From NCBI RefSeq assembly GCF_028885415.1, contig NZ_CP118527.1, forward strand, positions 1,922,001 through 1,986,000: a stretch of DNA of 64,000 nt. The letters are read 5' to 3'. Positions 7,703 through 16,451 of the stretch are shown here, piece after piece. The position numbers and the translations under genes are program-made. This DNA is from Streptomyces coeruleorubidus. Its GTDB lineage: Bacteria > Actinomycetota > Actinomycetes > Streptomycetales > Streptomycetaceae. Under the pieces are notes generated by a model. The model was not told the origin of the DNA. It ran no database searches and was given only the letters and a program-made list of their open reading frames with translations. Position 1 is the stretch's first letter; every line of letters begins with the position of its first letter.

Positions 7703-9498
7703 GACGGCTGCTCCGTGGCCGAGCGGACGTTCTTGCGCAGGCCGCGTTCGACGCGGTCGGCGAGGCCCTGTGCCTCGTTGCCGAGGCCCGCCTGGGCGGG
7801 GGCGGTGGTGGCGCCGGACTTCATGGCGTCCTCGGCGGGCTGCGGGTCGTCGACGGTACGGCCGTCGGCCCAGCCGGAGACGGCGTAGACGACGACCGGG
7901 GCCTCGGTCAGCACGGAGACGGTCCAGGCGGCGCGCTGCTCCGGGCCGAAGTCGGCGGCGGGCGTGTCCTTCGCGGCGTACGGCAGGGGCATCAGGTCGC
8001 TGCGGCGGTCCAGGCGCTCCTTGCGGAAACGGTTCGCGAGGGAGGTCATGCCCGGGGCGTCGGCCTTGGTGAAGAGCAGGCCGACGGTGGTCACGTAGCT
8101 CTCGGTGGCGTCGGTGTAGGTGGCGCGCAGGAGGCGTTCGCAGCCGACGGGGGCGAGGGCCTTGCGCAGCAGGGGATTGAAGGCGTCCTTGCAGCCGCTG
8201 TCCGGGGCGACGGCGATACGGGTCCAGGTGCGGTCCGCTCCGCCGGGGCCGGCGCCCTGGCCCTGCACGGTGGGCGGGAACAACTGGTCGACGGGAACGC
8301 TGTGCCAGAGGCTTCCGGCCGCGGTGAAGGTGCTGCGCGGGCCCTCCTCCCCGGAGTCCCCCACGAGCCAGCTCCCGGTGACCGCGCCCGAGATGAGCCC
8401 CAGCCCGAGCACGAGACAGACGGCGGCAGCGGCGGCCTGGGACGCACCGCGCCGCCCCAGCGGCCGAGGACGCGCGTCGGCGTCGTATCCCTCGGGCTCC
8501 CCGAAGGACACGACGGGTCGTGGGCCGGCGGGAGCGGGGCCGGGGGGCAGGGCGCTCCAGGAGAGGGACGGGTCGGGAGAGACGTGGGTGGGGTTCGGGG
8601 TGGGCTGCCGGACTGCGGCGGGCCGGTGGGCGGGTGGCGAGGGCATGCGCATGCCACGCCCGGTGGTGGCACCGGTGTCGGCGTCGGCACCGACCTGCGG
8701 CTCGCGCGAGGGGCGCGGCGGAACACCGGGCCGGGCGGAACCGGGGCGGACGAAGGATTCAGCAGGCTCGGAGGACGGGCGCTCGGCTCGCTTTGCGGGG
8801 GACGGGTCGGCGGGGACCGGTCGCAGGCGGGCGGTCGTCTCCGAGGAGTTCTCGGCGGGGGCGCCGGTACGGCGTGGCGTGGGGACGTACCCCGGCCGGC
8901 CGGCCGTCTCCGGCGAAGCCCCGGCCGGAGCGTCCGAACGACCCGGCCGGCCGGACGGGCCCGGCGTGGGGAGGTGACGCGGTCGCGGAGGGGCGGCGTC
9001 CGGTGGTGCGGACGGCCTGTCCGACTCGGGTCGCGTCACTCGGCCGACGCCGGGCCGCGTGTCCGGGAAGCGGTCGGAAGCGCGGGGCGGGGGCGGGGCG
9101 GCGGGCTCGGTACGCGGGGGTGCGGCGGGCTCGGTACGCCGGGCCTTGGTGTCGCCGAAGCTGGGGAAGCGGGGGCGGCCGTTCGAGCCGTCGGCCCCGT
9201 CGGAGGCCGGGCCACCGCCCCGAGCGCCCGTTTCCTGCCCGGCGGCAGCAGCCCCTGAGGGGGCCGTGTCCCGCTCCGGCGACGGGCGCCGCGCACCCGC
9301 GGTCGGCCTTCCTGCCGTACCCGCACTCGGCCCACGGACGCCGGAACGCCCCCGGTCGTCCGAAACCGACGGGGTGTCATCCGTGTCCGCGCCGGAGGAT
9401 GCCGCCTGGGCGTCCTCGGGCGAGGCCGGTGGGTGCGAGGGGCGTGGTGGGGTGCCGGGACGTGGGGGGAAAGAGGCACGCCGTGCTTCCGTGCTCAT
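7699..9498 (-). CDS. Proline-rich single-pass membrane protein coupled to the mycosin
   Basis: A 599-residue protein of unrecognised family. Residues 1-350 are Pro/Ala/Arg/Ser-rich and presumably disordered and cytoplasmic. One transmembrane helix (about 355-378, AAAAVCLVLGLGLISGAVTG) follows, and the last 220 residues form an extracytoplasmic domain with two cysteines (in SGCKDAF and VGCERLL) that could pair. ATG 9498 follows a G-rich ribosome site; the longer upstream frame lacks one. The 4-nt overlap with mycP and shared topology suggest that the outer domain works with, or is a substrate or anchor for, the protease. This is inference from context only. Confidence 0.8.
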   Translation of the reverse strand: MSTEARRASFPPRPGTPPRPSHPPASPEDAQAASSGADTDDTPSVSDDRGRSGVRGPSAGTAGRPTAGARRPSPERDTAPSGAAAAGQETGARGGGPASDGADGSNGRPRFPSFGDTKARRTEPAAPPRTEPAAPPPPRASDRFPDTRPGVGRVTRPESDRPSAPPDAAPPRPRHLPTPGPSGRPGRSDAPAGASPETAGRPGYVPTPRRTGAPAENSSETTARLRPVPADPSPAKRAERPSSEPAESFVRPGSARPGVPPRPSREPQVGADADTGATTGRGMRMPSPPAHRPAAVRQPTPNPTHVSPDPSLSWSALPPGPAPAGPRPVVSFGEPEGYDADARPRPLGRRGASQAAAAAVCLVLGLGLISGAVTGSWLVGDSGEEGPRSTFTAAGSLWHSVPVDQLFPPTVQGQGAGPGGADRTWTRIAVAPDSGCKDAFNPLLRKALAPVGCERLLRATYTDATESYVTTVGLLFTKADAPGMTSLANRFRKERLDRRSDLMPLPYAAKDTPAADFGPEQRAAWTVSVLTEAPVVVYAVSGWADGRTVDDPQPAEDAMKSGATTAPAQAGLGNEAQGLADRVERGLRKNVRSATEQPS

Positions 9499-9769
9499 GC
9501 ACCCCCCGTTTCCTCGTACCCGGGCCGCTGCGTAAATGCGCGGGCCGGTGTCGTCCTGCCCGAGGCCCGGCACTGAGTCGTCCCGGGCACACATACCCGT
9601 ACGGATGGAGCGTCATCCCAGCGCGGAAGTCCGGCCGGCGCCGCTCCGCCGTACGTGCGCGTCACTCTACGGCTTGTTCCTGCGCGAACGGGAACCAGTC
9701 CACGAGCCCGGGGCATCTGCCCGGAACGTCCCCCTACCCTGCGGTAATCCTGTCTGGCAGGCTGCGTCC

Positions 9770-10972
9770 ATGACTGCGCGCGCCTCCGACCGGGCCCGTT
9801 ACGACCGGGCCACCGCCCATCTCGACGCCCCTGTAGCGATCGTGGACCTGGACACCTTCGACGCCAACGCCGCCGATCTGGTCCGTCGCGCCGGGGGCAA
9901 GCCCGTCCGGGTCGCCAGCAAGTCCGTGCGGTGCCGGGCGCTGCTGGAACGCGTCCTGGCCCGGGACGGTTTCGCGGGGATCATGTCGTTCACCCTCGCC
10001 GAGTCGCTGTGGCTTGCCCGGTCGGGGTTCGACGACGTGCTGCTCGCCTACCCGTCCGCCGACCGGGCCGCGTACGCCGAACTCGCCGGTGATCCCAAGC
10101 TCGCCGCCGCCGTGACCGTGATGGTCGACGACGTCGCCCAGCTCGATCTGATCGACGCTTCGCGGGGCGGTGGGCGTGAAGTCGTGCGTGTCTGCCTGGA
10201 GTTGGACACCTCCCTGAAGCTGCTCGGCGGGCGGGTGCGGGTCGGAGCCCGGCGTTCGCCGCTGCACTCCCCCGCCCAGGTCGCCGAGGTGGCCCGGGCC
10301 GTGGCCCGGCGGCCGGGCTTCGAGGTCGTGGGGATCATGGCGTACGAGGGGCATGTCGCCGGTGTCGGGGACGCGGTGGCGGGGCGGCCTCTGCGGTCCC
10401 GTGCCGTCCGGCTGATGCAGGCCGCCGCCAAGCGTGAACTCGCCCAGCGGCGCGCGGAGGTGGTGCGCGCGGTGCGGGCCGTCGTGCCGGGGCTGGAGTT
10501 CGTCAACGGCGGCGGCACCGGCTCGGTGCAGCACACGGCGGCCGAGGACGCGGTGACCGAGATCGGCGCCGGGTCGGGGCTGTACGTGCCGCGGCTGTTC
10601 GACAACTACACGTCGTTCAGCGGCCGTCCGGCGGCCCTCTTCGCCCAGCCCGTCGTACGACGGCCGGGCGTCGGGGTCGTGACGGTCCTCGGTGGCGGGT
10701 ACCCCGCCTCGGGCGCGGCCGGGCCCGACCGGCTGCCCGTGCCGTATCTGCCTCAGGGACTGCGCTACGACCCTCAGGAGGGGGCCGGTGAGGTGCAGAC
10801 GCCGCTGCTCGGCTCGCCCGCCGACGACCTGCTGATCGGTGACAAGGTGTGGTTCCGGCACGCCAAGGCCGGTGAGCTGTGCGAGCGGTTCGACGTGCTG
10901 CACCTGGTCGAGGGGGACGCGGTGACGGCGACCGTGCCGACGTACCGCGGCGAGGGCCACACGTTCCTGTAA
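9770..10972 (+). CDS. PLP-dependent alanine racemase-fold enzyme (D-amino acid aldolase/dehydratase type)
   Basis: A 400-residue protein of the type III PLP fold, annotated in actinobacteria as amino acid deaminase/aldolase. The N-terminal TIM barrel opens with VAIVDLDTFDANAADLVRRA and holds the PLP lysine in VRVASKSVRCR (about residue 48). The C-terminal domain has VWFRHAKAGELCERFD, whose His and Cys resemble the metal site of D-serine dehydratase and D-threonine aldolase. Likely reactions are cleavage or dehydration of a D-3-hydroxyamino acid; the substrate is not determined. Start ATG 9770 follows CAGGCT plus 6 nt, suggesting a leaderless transcript. It converges on the DUF2510 gene with only 19 nt between stops. 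Confidence 0.85.
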   Translation: MTARASDRARYDRATAHLDAPVAIVDLDTFDANAADLVRRAGGKPVRVASKSVRCRALLERVLARDGFAGIMSFTLAESLWLARSGFDDVLLAYPSADRAAYAELAGDPKLAAAVTVMVDDVAQLDLIDASRGGGREVVRVCLELDTSLKLLGGRVRVGARRSPLHSPAQVAEVARAVARRPGFEVVGIMAYEGHVAGVGDAVAGRPLRSRAVRLMQAAAKRELAQRRAEVVRAVRAVVPGLEFVNGGGTGSVQHTAAEDAVTEIGAGSGLYVPRLFDNYTSFSGRPAALFAQPVVRRPGVGVVTVLGGGYPASGAAGPDRLPVPYLPQGLRYDPQEGAGEVQTPLLGSPADDLLIGDKVWFRHAKAGELCERFDVLHLVEGDAVTATVPTYRGEGHTFL

Positions 10973-10991
10973 CCCGTCAGCCGCCGGGGAA

Positions 10992-11912
10992 TCAGTCCGC
11001 GGGGCCGATGCTGCTGCCCACGCCGCCGCCCGTGTCCGCGTCGCCGAACGGCCGGATGCCCTTGGTGATGCGCTCCATGTCGGCGAGCGGCGGTCCGTCC
11101 TCGCCCGCGTCGAAGACGTAGCGGACGAGGACGGGCGACTCGGTGCCGACGCTGGAGGGGAAGACGAGCGACTGGACGTAGCCGCCCGGCCCCTTGGCGG
11201 TCCGCACGCGCCAGCGCACGAGGTACCCGGCGCGGCCGGCCACCGCGACCGGCCCGGACTTGACGAGCTGGTGCGACTCGATGCCCCCGTAGAGCTCACG
11301 GCCGAGTTCGTCGCGGTCGTAGGCCTCGTCGGCCGCGTCCTTGATGTCCGCCTTGGCGAGGGCCTCGGGGGACTTCTCGTCGTTCTCGGTCACCGTGCGG
11401 GAGAAGACGAGGCCGTGGCGGCACAGGCCGACGCCGCCGGGGCAGTCGTAGGTGCCGTCGGTCGTCATGACGACGTCGTCCTGGGCCACGTGCTGCGGCC
11501 GGACCCAGCCGTCGAGGAGCGGGAAGGTGACGCCGTTGAGCTGGTCCTCGACGACGGCCGGGTCGTCGGCGGACGGCTCGGACGCGGACGCGGTCGCCTC
11601 GGGAGTCGTCTGCGGCGGGCCGGTCGTGGCCGGGGGCGCGGAAGTCGGGGCGGTCCTCGTCTCCGCGCCGTCACCGTCGTCGCCGCTCAGCACGACGGCT
11701 CCGGTGACGATCGCCGCGACGAGGACGGCTCCGGCGGCGATGAGGGCGACGGCCTTCGCGCGCCCGGTGCCGCCGCCCGGGGGCGGGGGCACCGAGCCCG
11801 TGGCCACCTCGGGCGCACGGCGGTGCTCGGTCCAGGCCGTGCCGTCCCACCAGCGTTGCAGATGCGGGCCGTGCGGGTCGGGATACCAGCCGGGCGGTGG
11901 CGTCATGCTCAT
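10992..11912 (-). CDS. DUF2510 membrane protein with extracytoplasmic domain
   Basis: A 306-residue protein. The N-terminal DUF2510 motif PPGWYPDPHGPHLQRWWDGT (about residues 5-25) is a short actinobacterial cytoplasmic module with conserved tryptophans. A transmembrane helix follows near residues 52-72 (VALIAAGAVLVAAIVTGAVV), then a Thr/Pro-rich linker and a roughly 190-residue outer domain containing DCPGGVGLCRHG. No enzymatic motif is seen, and function is unknown. It is convergent with the PLP enzyme gene. Confidence 0.8.
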   Translation of the reverse strand: MSMTPPPGWYPDPHGPHLQRWWDGTAWTEHRRAPEVATGSVPPPPGGGTGRAKAVALIAAGAVLVAAIVTGAVVLSGDDGDGAETRTAPTSAPPATTGPPQTTPEATASASEPSADDPAVVEDQLNGVTFPLLDGWVRPQHVAQDDVVMTTDGTYDCPGGVGLCRHGLVFSRTVTENDEKSPEALAKADIKDAADEAYDRDELGRELYGGIESHQLVKSGPVAVAGRAGYLVRWRVRTAKGPGGYVQSLVFPSSVGTESPVLVRYVFDAGEDGPPLADMERITKGIRPFGDADTGGGVGSSIGPAD

Positions 11913-11955
11913 CCCGGCACTGTAGAGCGAGATCCCGGCCGTCCGGACACCGCTA

Positions 11956-12741
11956 TTACAGGGGTGTGACGTAAGCCCCGGCGATCCCGCCGTCGACCAG
12001 GAAGTCGGTGGCGTTCACGAAGGAGGAGTCGTCGCTGGCGAGGAAGGCCACGGCGGCGGCGATCTCCTCGGCCTCGGCGAACCGGCCCAGCGGGATGTGC
12101 ACCAGGCGGCGCGCGGCGCGCTCCGGGTCCTTGGCGAACAGCTCCTGAAGGAGCGGGGTGTTGACCGGCCCGGGGCACAGGGCGTTGACCCGGATGCCAT
12201 CCCGGGCGAACTGCACGCCCAGCTCACGGGACATGGCGAGGACGCCGCCCTTGGAGGCCGTGTACGAGATCTGGCTGGTGGCCGCGCCCATCCTCGCCAC
12301 GAAGGACGCCGTGTTGATGATCGAGCCCCTGCCCTGGCGCTGCATGTACGGGATGGCGGCCTTGCAACAGAGGTAGACGGAGGTGAGGTTGACCTCCTGG
12401 ACGCGCTTCCAGGCCTCCAGGCCGGTCTCCAGGATGGAGTCGTCGTCGGGCGGGGAGATGCCGGCGTTGTTGAAGGCGATGTCGACGCTGCCGTAGGTGT
12501 CGTAGGCGGTCTTGAACAGGGCCTCGACCTGCTCGGGGTCGGTGACGTCCACCTTCACGAAGATGCCGCCGGTCTCCTCGGCGGCCGCCTTGCCGCGTGC
12601 CTCGTCGACGTCACCGCAGACGACGTGCGCCCCCTCGGAGGCGAGACGGCGGGCGGCGGCGAGGCCGATGCCGCTGCCGGCTCCGGTGACGACGGCGCTG
12701 CGGCCGACCAGCCGGCGGCAGATGCTTTCCTGAGCGGTCAC
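11956..12741 (-). CDS. Short-chain dehydrogenase/reductase
   Basis: A 261-residue classical SDR that would use NAD(P) to oxidise an alcohol or reduce a ketone. Visible motifs: cofactor site TGAGSGIG (about 20-27), NNAGIS, catalytic Ser in TASFVARMGAATSQISY, YTASKGG (Tyr/Lys pair) and PGPVNTPL. It is the last gene of the glnA4-aldehyde dehydrogenase-SDR operon; its ATG overlaps the upstream stop by 4 nt. Within that operon it probably oxidises an alcohol, such as a gamma-glutamyl amino alcohol, to the aldehyde used by its neighbour. The substrate is inferred. Confidence 0.88.
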   Translation of the reverse strand: MTAQESICRRLVGRSAVVTGAGSGIGLAAARRLASEGAHVVCGDVDEARGKAAAEETGGIFVKVDVTDPEQVEALFKTAYDTYGSVDIAFNNAGISPPDDDSILETGLEAWKRVQEVNLTSVYLCCKAAIPYMQRQGRGSIINTASFVARMGAATSQISYTASKGGVLAMSRELGVQFARDGIRVNALCPGPVNTPLLQELFAKDPERAARRLVHIPLGRFAEAEEIAAAVAFLASDDSSFVNATDFLVDGGIAGAYVTPL

Positions 12742-14123
12742 TGTGCGGGGCCCTCCGTGCTGATGAAGACGTTCTTGGTTTCGGTGAAGGCGGCCAGGGC
12801 CTCGGGGCCGAGCTCGCGGCCGACGCCCGACTGCTTGTAGCCGCCGAAGGGGGTCCAGTAGCGGACGCTGGCGTGGGAGTTGACCGACAGGTTGCCGGCG
12901 CGGACGGCCTGGGAGACGCGCAGGGCGCGGCCGACGTCCCGGGTCCAGATGGAGCCGGAGAGGCCGTAGGGGGTGTCGTTGGCGAGCCGGATCGCGTCGG
13001 CCTCGTCGGTGAAGGGCAGCAGGACGGCGACCGGGCCGAAGATCTCCTCGCAGGCCGCCGCCGAGTCGGGCCGCTCGCCGGTGAGCACGGTCGGCGGGAA
13101 CCAGAAGCCGGGCCCCTCGGGTGCGCTGCCGCGCAGGGCCGGGGCGTCCTCGGGCACGAAGCCCCGGACGCGGTCGAGCTGCTGCCGGGAGATCAGCGGG
13201 CCCATCTGCGTCTTCTCGTCGGCCGGGTCGCCCACCACCACGGCGGCCAGCGTCTCGGCGAGCAGCTCGCGGACCTCGTCGTACACCGTCTCCTGGACCA
13301 GGATGCGGGTGCGGGCGCAGCAGTCCTGGCCGGTGTTGTCCAGGAAGGAAAAGGGGTCGACGGCGGCCTTCAGGTCGGAGTCGGCGAAGACGATGTTCGG
13401 GCTCTTGCCGCCGAGTTCGAGCGTGACGGGCTTGATCTGCTCGGCGCCGAGGGCCGCGACGCGCGTCCCGGTCCGGGTGGAGCCGGTGAAGACGATCTTG
13501 GCGACTCCGGGGTGGCGGACCAGGGCGTCGCCGGTGATGTCTCCGCGTCCCGGCAGGACCTGGAAGAGGTGCTCGGGGAGCCCAGCCTCCAGGGCGAGTT
13601 CGGCGAGGCGCAGCGCCGTGAGCGGCGTGGTCTCGGCGGGCTTGAGGAGGACCGCGTTCCCGGCCGCGAGGGCGGGGGCCGTGCCCCAGGCGGCGATCGG
13701 CATGGGGAAGTTCCAGGGCGCGATCACGCCGACGACGCCGAGCGGTTCGAGGATCGTGACGTTCAGGCCTCCGGGCACCGGGATCTGCCGGCCGGTGAGC
13801 CGCTCCACTCCCCCGGCCGCGTAGTCCAGCAGGTCGCGGACGTTGCCGGCCTCCCAGCGGGCGTTGCCGATGAGGTGGCCGGCCTCCCGGACCTCCAGGC
13901 GGGCCAGTTCCTCCAGGTGCTCGTCGACGGTGGCCGCGAAGCGGCGCAGCAGCCGGGCGCGGTCCCCGGGCGCGAGGGCGGCCCAGATGCGCTGTGCCCT
14001 GGCGGCGTGGGTGACGGCCGCGTCGACGTCGGCCGGACTCGCCCCGGCGACGGCGGCGACGACCTCCTCGGTCGCGGGGTTCAGTACTTCCAGAAGGTGC
14101 TCGGAAGACAAGAAGGACCTCAC
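12738..14123 (-). CDS. Aldehyde dehydrogenase, NAD(P)-dependent
   Basis: A 461-residue member of the ALDH superfamily oxidising an aldehyde to a carboxylic acid. The cofactor region PWNFPMPIAAW, the general-base Glu in VTLELGGKSPN and the nucleophile Cys in NTGQDCCARTR are present, as is EEIFGPV. The gene overlaps glnA4 upstream (4 nt) and the SDR downstream (4 nt), forming a tight operon. In this setting the likely substrate is a gamma-glutamyl-amino aldehyde, by analogy with PuuC of the E. coli putrescine pathway. The assignment is by context. Confidence 0.9.
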   Translation of the reverse strand: MRSFLSSEHLLEVLNPATEEVVAAVAGASPADVDAAVTHAARAQRIWAALAPGDRARLLRRFAATVDEHLEELARLEVREAGHLIGNARWEAGNVRDLLDYAAGGVERLTGRQIPVPGGLNVTILEPLGVVGVIAPWNFPMPIAAWGTAPALAAGNAVLLKPAETTPLTALRLAELALEAGLPEHLFQVLPGRGDITGDALVRHPGVAKIVFTGSTRTGTRVAALGAEQIKPVTLELGGKSPNIVFADSDLKAAVDPFSFLDNTGQDCCARTRILVQETVYDEVRELLAETLAAVVVGDPADEKTQMGPLISRQQLDRVRGFVPEDAPALRGSAPEGPGFWFPPTVLTGERPDSAAACEEIFGPVAVLLPFTDEADAIRLANDTPYGLSGSIWTRDVGRALRVSQAVRAGNLSVNSHASVRYWTPFGGYKQSGVGRELGPEALAAFTETKNVFISTEGPAQ

Positions 14124-15484
14124 ATGCGTTCGAAGGAGCGGCGCAGCTCCCAGTCGGTCACCGCGGCGTCGAAGGCGTCCAGTTCGACGCGCGCCATGTT
14201 GCGGTAGTGCGCGACGACCTCGTCCCCGAAGGCGGCCTTGGCAATCGGACTGTTCTCCCAGAGCTCGGCGGCCTCGCGCAGGGTGGTGGGGACGTGGGCG
14301 AAGTCGCCGGAGTAGGCGTTGCCGGGGCAGGGCTCGGGCAGCTCCAGCTTCTGCTCGATGCCGTGCAGTCCGGCCGCGACCAGCCCGGCCACGGCGAGGT
14401 AGGGGTTGACGTCGCCGCCGGGCAGCCGGTTCTCGAAGCGCATCGAGCGGCCGTGGCCGACCACACGCAGCGCGCAGGTGCGGTTGTCGTGGCCCCAGGC
14501 GACGGCCGTCGGGGCGAACGAGCCCGGCTGGAACCGCTTGTAGGAGTTGATGTTGGGCGCGTAGAGGAGGGAGAAGTCACGGAGGGCGGCGAGCTGGCCG
14601 GCGAGGAAGTGGCGCATGACGTCCGACATGCCGCCTTCGCCGTCCCCTGCCATGGCGTTGTCGCCGTCCGCGTCGGCGAGCGAGAGGTGGATGTGGCAGG
14701 AGTTGCCCTCGCGCTCGTTGTACTTGGCCATGAAGGTGATCGACACGCCCTCCTGGGCGGCGATCTCCTTGGCGCCGGTCTTGTAGACGGCGTGCTGGTC
14801 GCAGGTGACCAGGGCCTCGTCGTAGCGGAAGGCGATCTCGTGCTGGCCGGGGTTGCACTCGCCCTTGGCGGACTCGACGGTGAGGCCGGCGGCCGCCATC
14901 TCGTTGCGGATGCGGCGCAGCAGGGGCTCGATGCGGCCGGTGCCGAGGACCGAATAGTCGATGTTGTACTGGTTGGCCGGGGTCAGGCCTCTGTAGCCCG
15001 CGTCCCAGGCCTGTTCGTAGGTGTCCTTGAAGACGATGAACTCCAGCTCGGTGCCGACCTGCGCGGTGTAGCCGAGTTCGGCGAGGCGCTCCAGCTGGCG
15101 GCGCAGGATCTGGCGGGGGGCGGCGACCACGGGCGAGCCGTCGTTCCAGGCGAGGTCGGCGTGGAGCATGGCCGTGCCCTCGTTCCAGGGGACGCGGCGC
15201 AGGGTGGCCAGGTCCGGGTGCATGGCGAAGTCGCCGTAGCCGCGGTCCCAGGAGGACATCGCGTAGCCGTCGACGGTGTTCATCTCGGTGTCCACGGCGA
15301 GCAGGTAGTTGCAGCCCTCGGTGCCGTGCTTGAGGACCTCGTCGAGGAAGAAGCGCGCGGCGAACCGCTTGCCCTGGAGCCGCCCTTGCATGTCGGGGAA
15401 GGCCAGGACGACAGTGTCGATCTCACCGCCCGCGACGAGGGCGTGCAGTTCCTCGACGCTCAACGGGGGTGTGCGGTCTGCCAC
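14120..15484 (-). CDS. glnA4: Glutamine synthetase-like gamma-glutamyl-amine (probably ethanolamide) synthetase
   Basis: A 454-residue type I glutamine-synthetase-fold enzyme. It has ATP- and glutamate-site motifs (VESAKGECNPGQHEIAFRY, SCHIHLSLAD, KRFQPGSFAPTAVAWG and RFENRLPGGDVNPYLAVAG) but a divergent N-terminus, so it is not the assimilatory GlnA. Its position with an aldehyde dehydrogenase, an SDR, a GntR regulator and an ethanolamine-type permease matches the S. coelicolor glnA4 (SCO1613) region, whose product is reported to glutamylate ethanolamine. The expected reaction is ATP + glutamate + amine to gamma-glutamyl amide. GTG 15484 follows GAGGAGG and gives the usual length; the longer open frame upstream runs through the divergent promoter and is rejected. 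Confidence 0.88.
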   Translation of the reverse strand: MADRTPPLSVEELHALVAGGEIDTVVLAFPDMQGRLQGKRFAARFFLDEVLKHGTEGCNYLLAVDTEMNTVDGYAMSSWDRGYGDFAMHPDLATLRRVPWNEGTAMLHADLAWNDGSPVVAAPRQILRRQLERLAELGYTAQVGTELEFIVFKDTYEQAWDAGYRGLTPANQYNIDYSVLGTGRIEPLLRRIRNEMAAAGLTVESAKGECNPGQHEIAFRYDEALVTCDQHAVYKTGAKEIAAQEGVSITFMAKYNEREGNSCHIHLSLADADGDNAMAGDGEGGMSDVMRHFLAGQLAALRDFSLLYAPNINSYKRFQPGSFAPTAVAWGHDNRTCALRVVGHGRSMRFENRLPGGDVNPYLAVAGLVAAGLHGIEQKLELPEPCPGNAYSGDFAHVPTTLREAAELWENSPIAKAAFGDEVVAHYRNMARVELDAFDAAVTDWELRRSFERM

Positions 15485-15526
15485 GGGAGGGCCTCCTCGG
15501 CTCCTTGGATCCACCGGAAGCCATAA

Positions 15527-15547
15527 GGTATTGCGGAGAACCATTGC
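15527..15547. promoter_or_regulatory. Candidate GntR operator between glnA4 and the regulator
   Basis: The 84-bp divergent gap contains GGTATTGC (15527-15534) and a second ATTGC at 15543-15547. The octamer GGTATTGC recurs upstream of the permease at 16353-16360. A shared motif in both promoters of the cluster suggests binding by the clustered GntR protein. Not tested. Confidence 0.4.
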
Positions 15548-15568
15548 TTGGGAAGGGGGTACGGCCAC

Positions 15569-16303
15569 ATGCCGGAGGAAGCTGGCGGCGAGGTGCGGGA
15601 CGGGCTGACGCCGGTGCTGCGGCCGGTGCGCGCGGGCAACGGCTTCGAGGAGGCGCTGGAGCAGATCCTCCAGGTCGTACGGCTGGGCCTGGTGCCGGGG
15701 GGTGGGCGACTGCCGGCCGAGCGGGAGCTGGCGGAGCGGCTGGGGATCAGCCGGGTGACGCTGCGCGAGGTGCTGAAGGTGCTCCAGGACCAGGGGCTGG
15801 TGGAGTCGCGGCGGGGCCGGTACGGCGGCACGTTCGTGCTGCCGCGCAACGACGCCGGCGGCGAGGACGAGCTGCGGCGCCGGATCGCCGAGGTCGACAT
15901 AGAGGACATGCTGCGGTTCCGGGAGGTGCTGGAGGTGGGCGCGGCGGGGCTGTGCGCCACGTACGGCCTGTCGCAGGAGCAGGAGCTGCGGCTGCGTCAG
16001 GCGCTGTCCCGCACGCACGACGCGCCGCTGGGCGACTACCGGCGGCGGGACACGCTGTTCCACCTCACGCTGGCCGAGCTGTGCGGCTCGCCGACGCTGA
16101 CCGCGCAGTACGCGGCGGTACGGGCCACGGTGAACGACCTGCTCGACTGCATCCCGCTGCTCGTGCGCAACCTCGAGCACTCCCAGCGGCAGCACACCGC
16201 CCTGGTGGAGGCGGTGCTGGACCGGGACGCGGACGGGGCGCGGGAGATGATGCGGGAGCACTGCGCGGGGACGGCGGCGCTGCTGCGCGGCTTCCTCGGC
16301 TGA
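15569..16303 (+). CDS. GntR/FadR-family transcriptional regulator of the amine cluster
   Basis: A 244-residue regulator. The winged helix-turn-helix DNA-binding domain contains LPAERELAERLGISRVTLRE (about residues 45-65) and the wing RRGRYGGTFVLP. The all-helical FCD ligand-binding domain follows, with metal-binding-type residues in RRRDTLFHLTLAELCG and the HTALVEAVLDRD region. ATG 15569 is preceded by GGAAGGGGG at a good distance; a TTG seven codons upstream overlaps that site and is rejected. It is divergent from glnA4 and upstream of the permease, so it probably controls both. The ligand is unknown. Confidence 0.85.
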   Translation: MPEEAGGEVRDGLTPVLRPVRAGNGFEEALEQILQVVRLGLVPGGGRLPAERELAERLGISRVTLREVLKVLQDQGLVESRRGRYGGTFVLPRNDAGGEDELRRRIAEVDIEDMLRFREVLEVGAAGLCATYGLSQEQELRLRQALSRTHDAPLGDYRRRDTLFHLTLAELCGSPTLTAQYAAVRATVNDLLDCIPLLVRNLEHSQRQHTALVEAVLDRDADGAREMMREHCAGTAALLRGFLG

Positions 16304-16352
16304 GCCGGGACGGGTCCCGGCGTTGCGAGGATTTACTGGTGATTAACGCAGG

Positions 16353-16390
16353 GGTATTGCCTTCCTGTAGCGGACACCGCAAAGGTATGC
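16353..16390 (+). promoter_or_regulatory. Candidate operator upstream of the permease
   Basis: GGTATTGC at 16353-16360 repeats the octamer of the glnA4/gntR gap, and a related GGTATGC lies at 16384-16390. The region is 60-100 nt upstream of the permease ATG. A role for the clustered GntR protein is inferred. Confidence 0.35.
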
Positions 16391-16451
16391 ATCCATTCCA
16401 TTGAGTCGAACCCTCTCGACCCCGTGTCCGCCTCCCGTGGGGAGTCTGCCC

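Noticed and set aside
14120..16261. Longer form of the glutamine synthetase-like protein
   Set aside because: The N-terminal extension is antisense to the GntR regulator and crosses the divergent promoter; GTG 15484 with GAGGAGG gives the family length.
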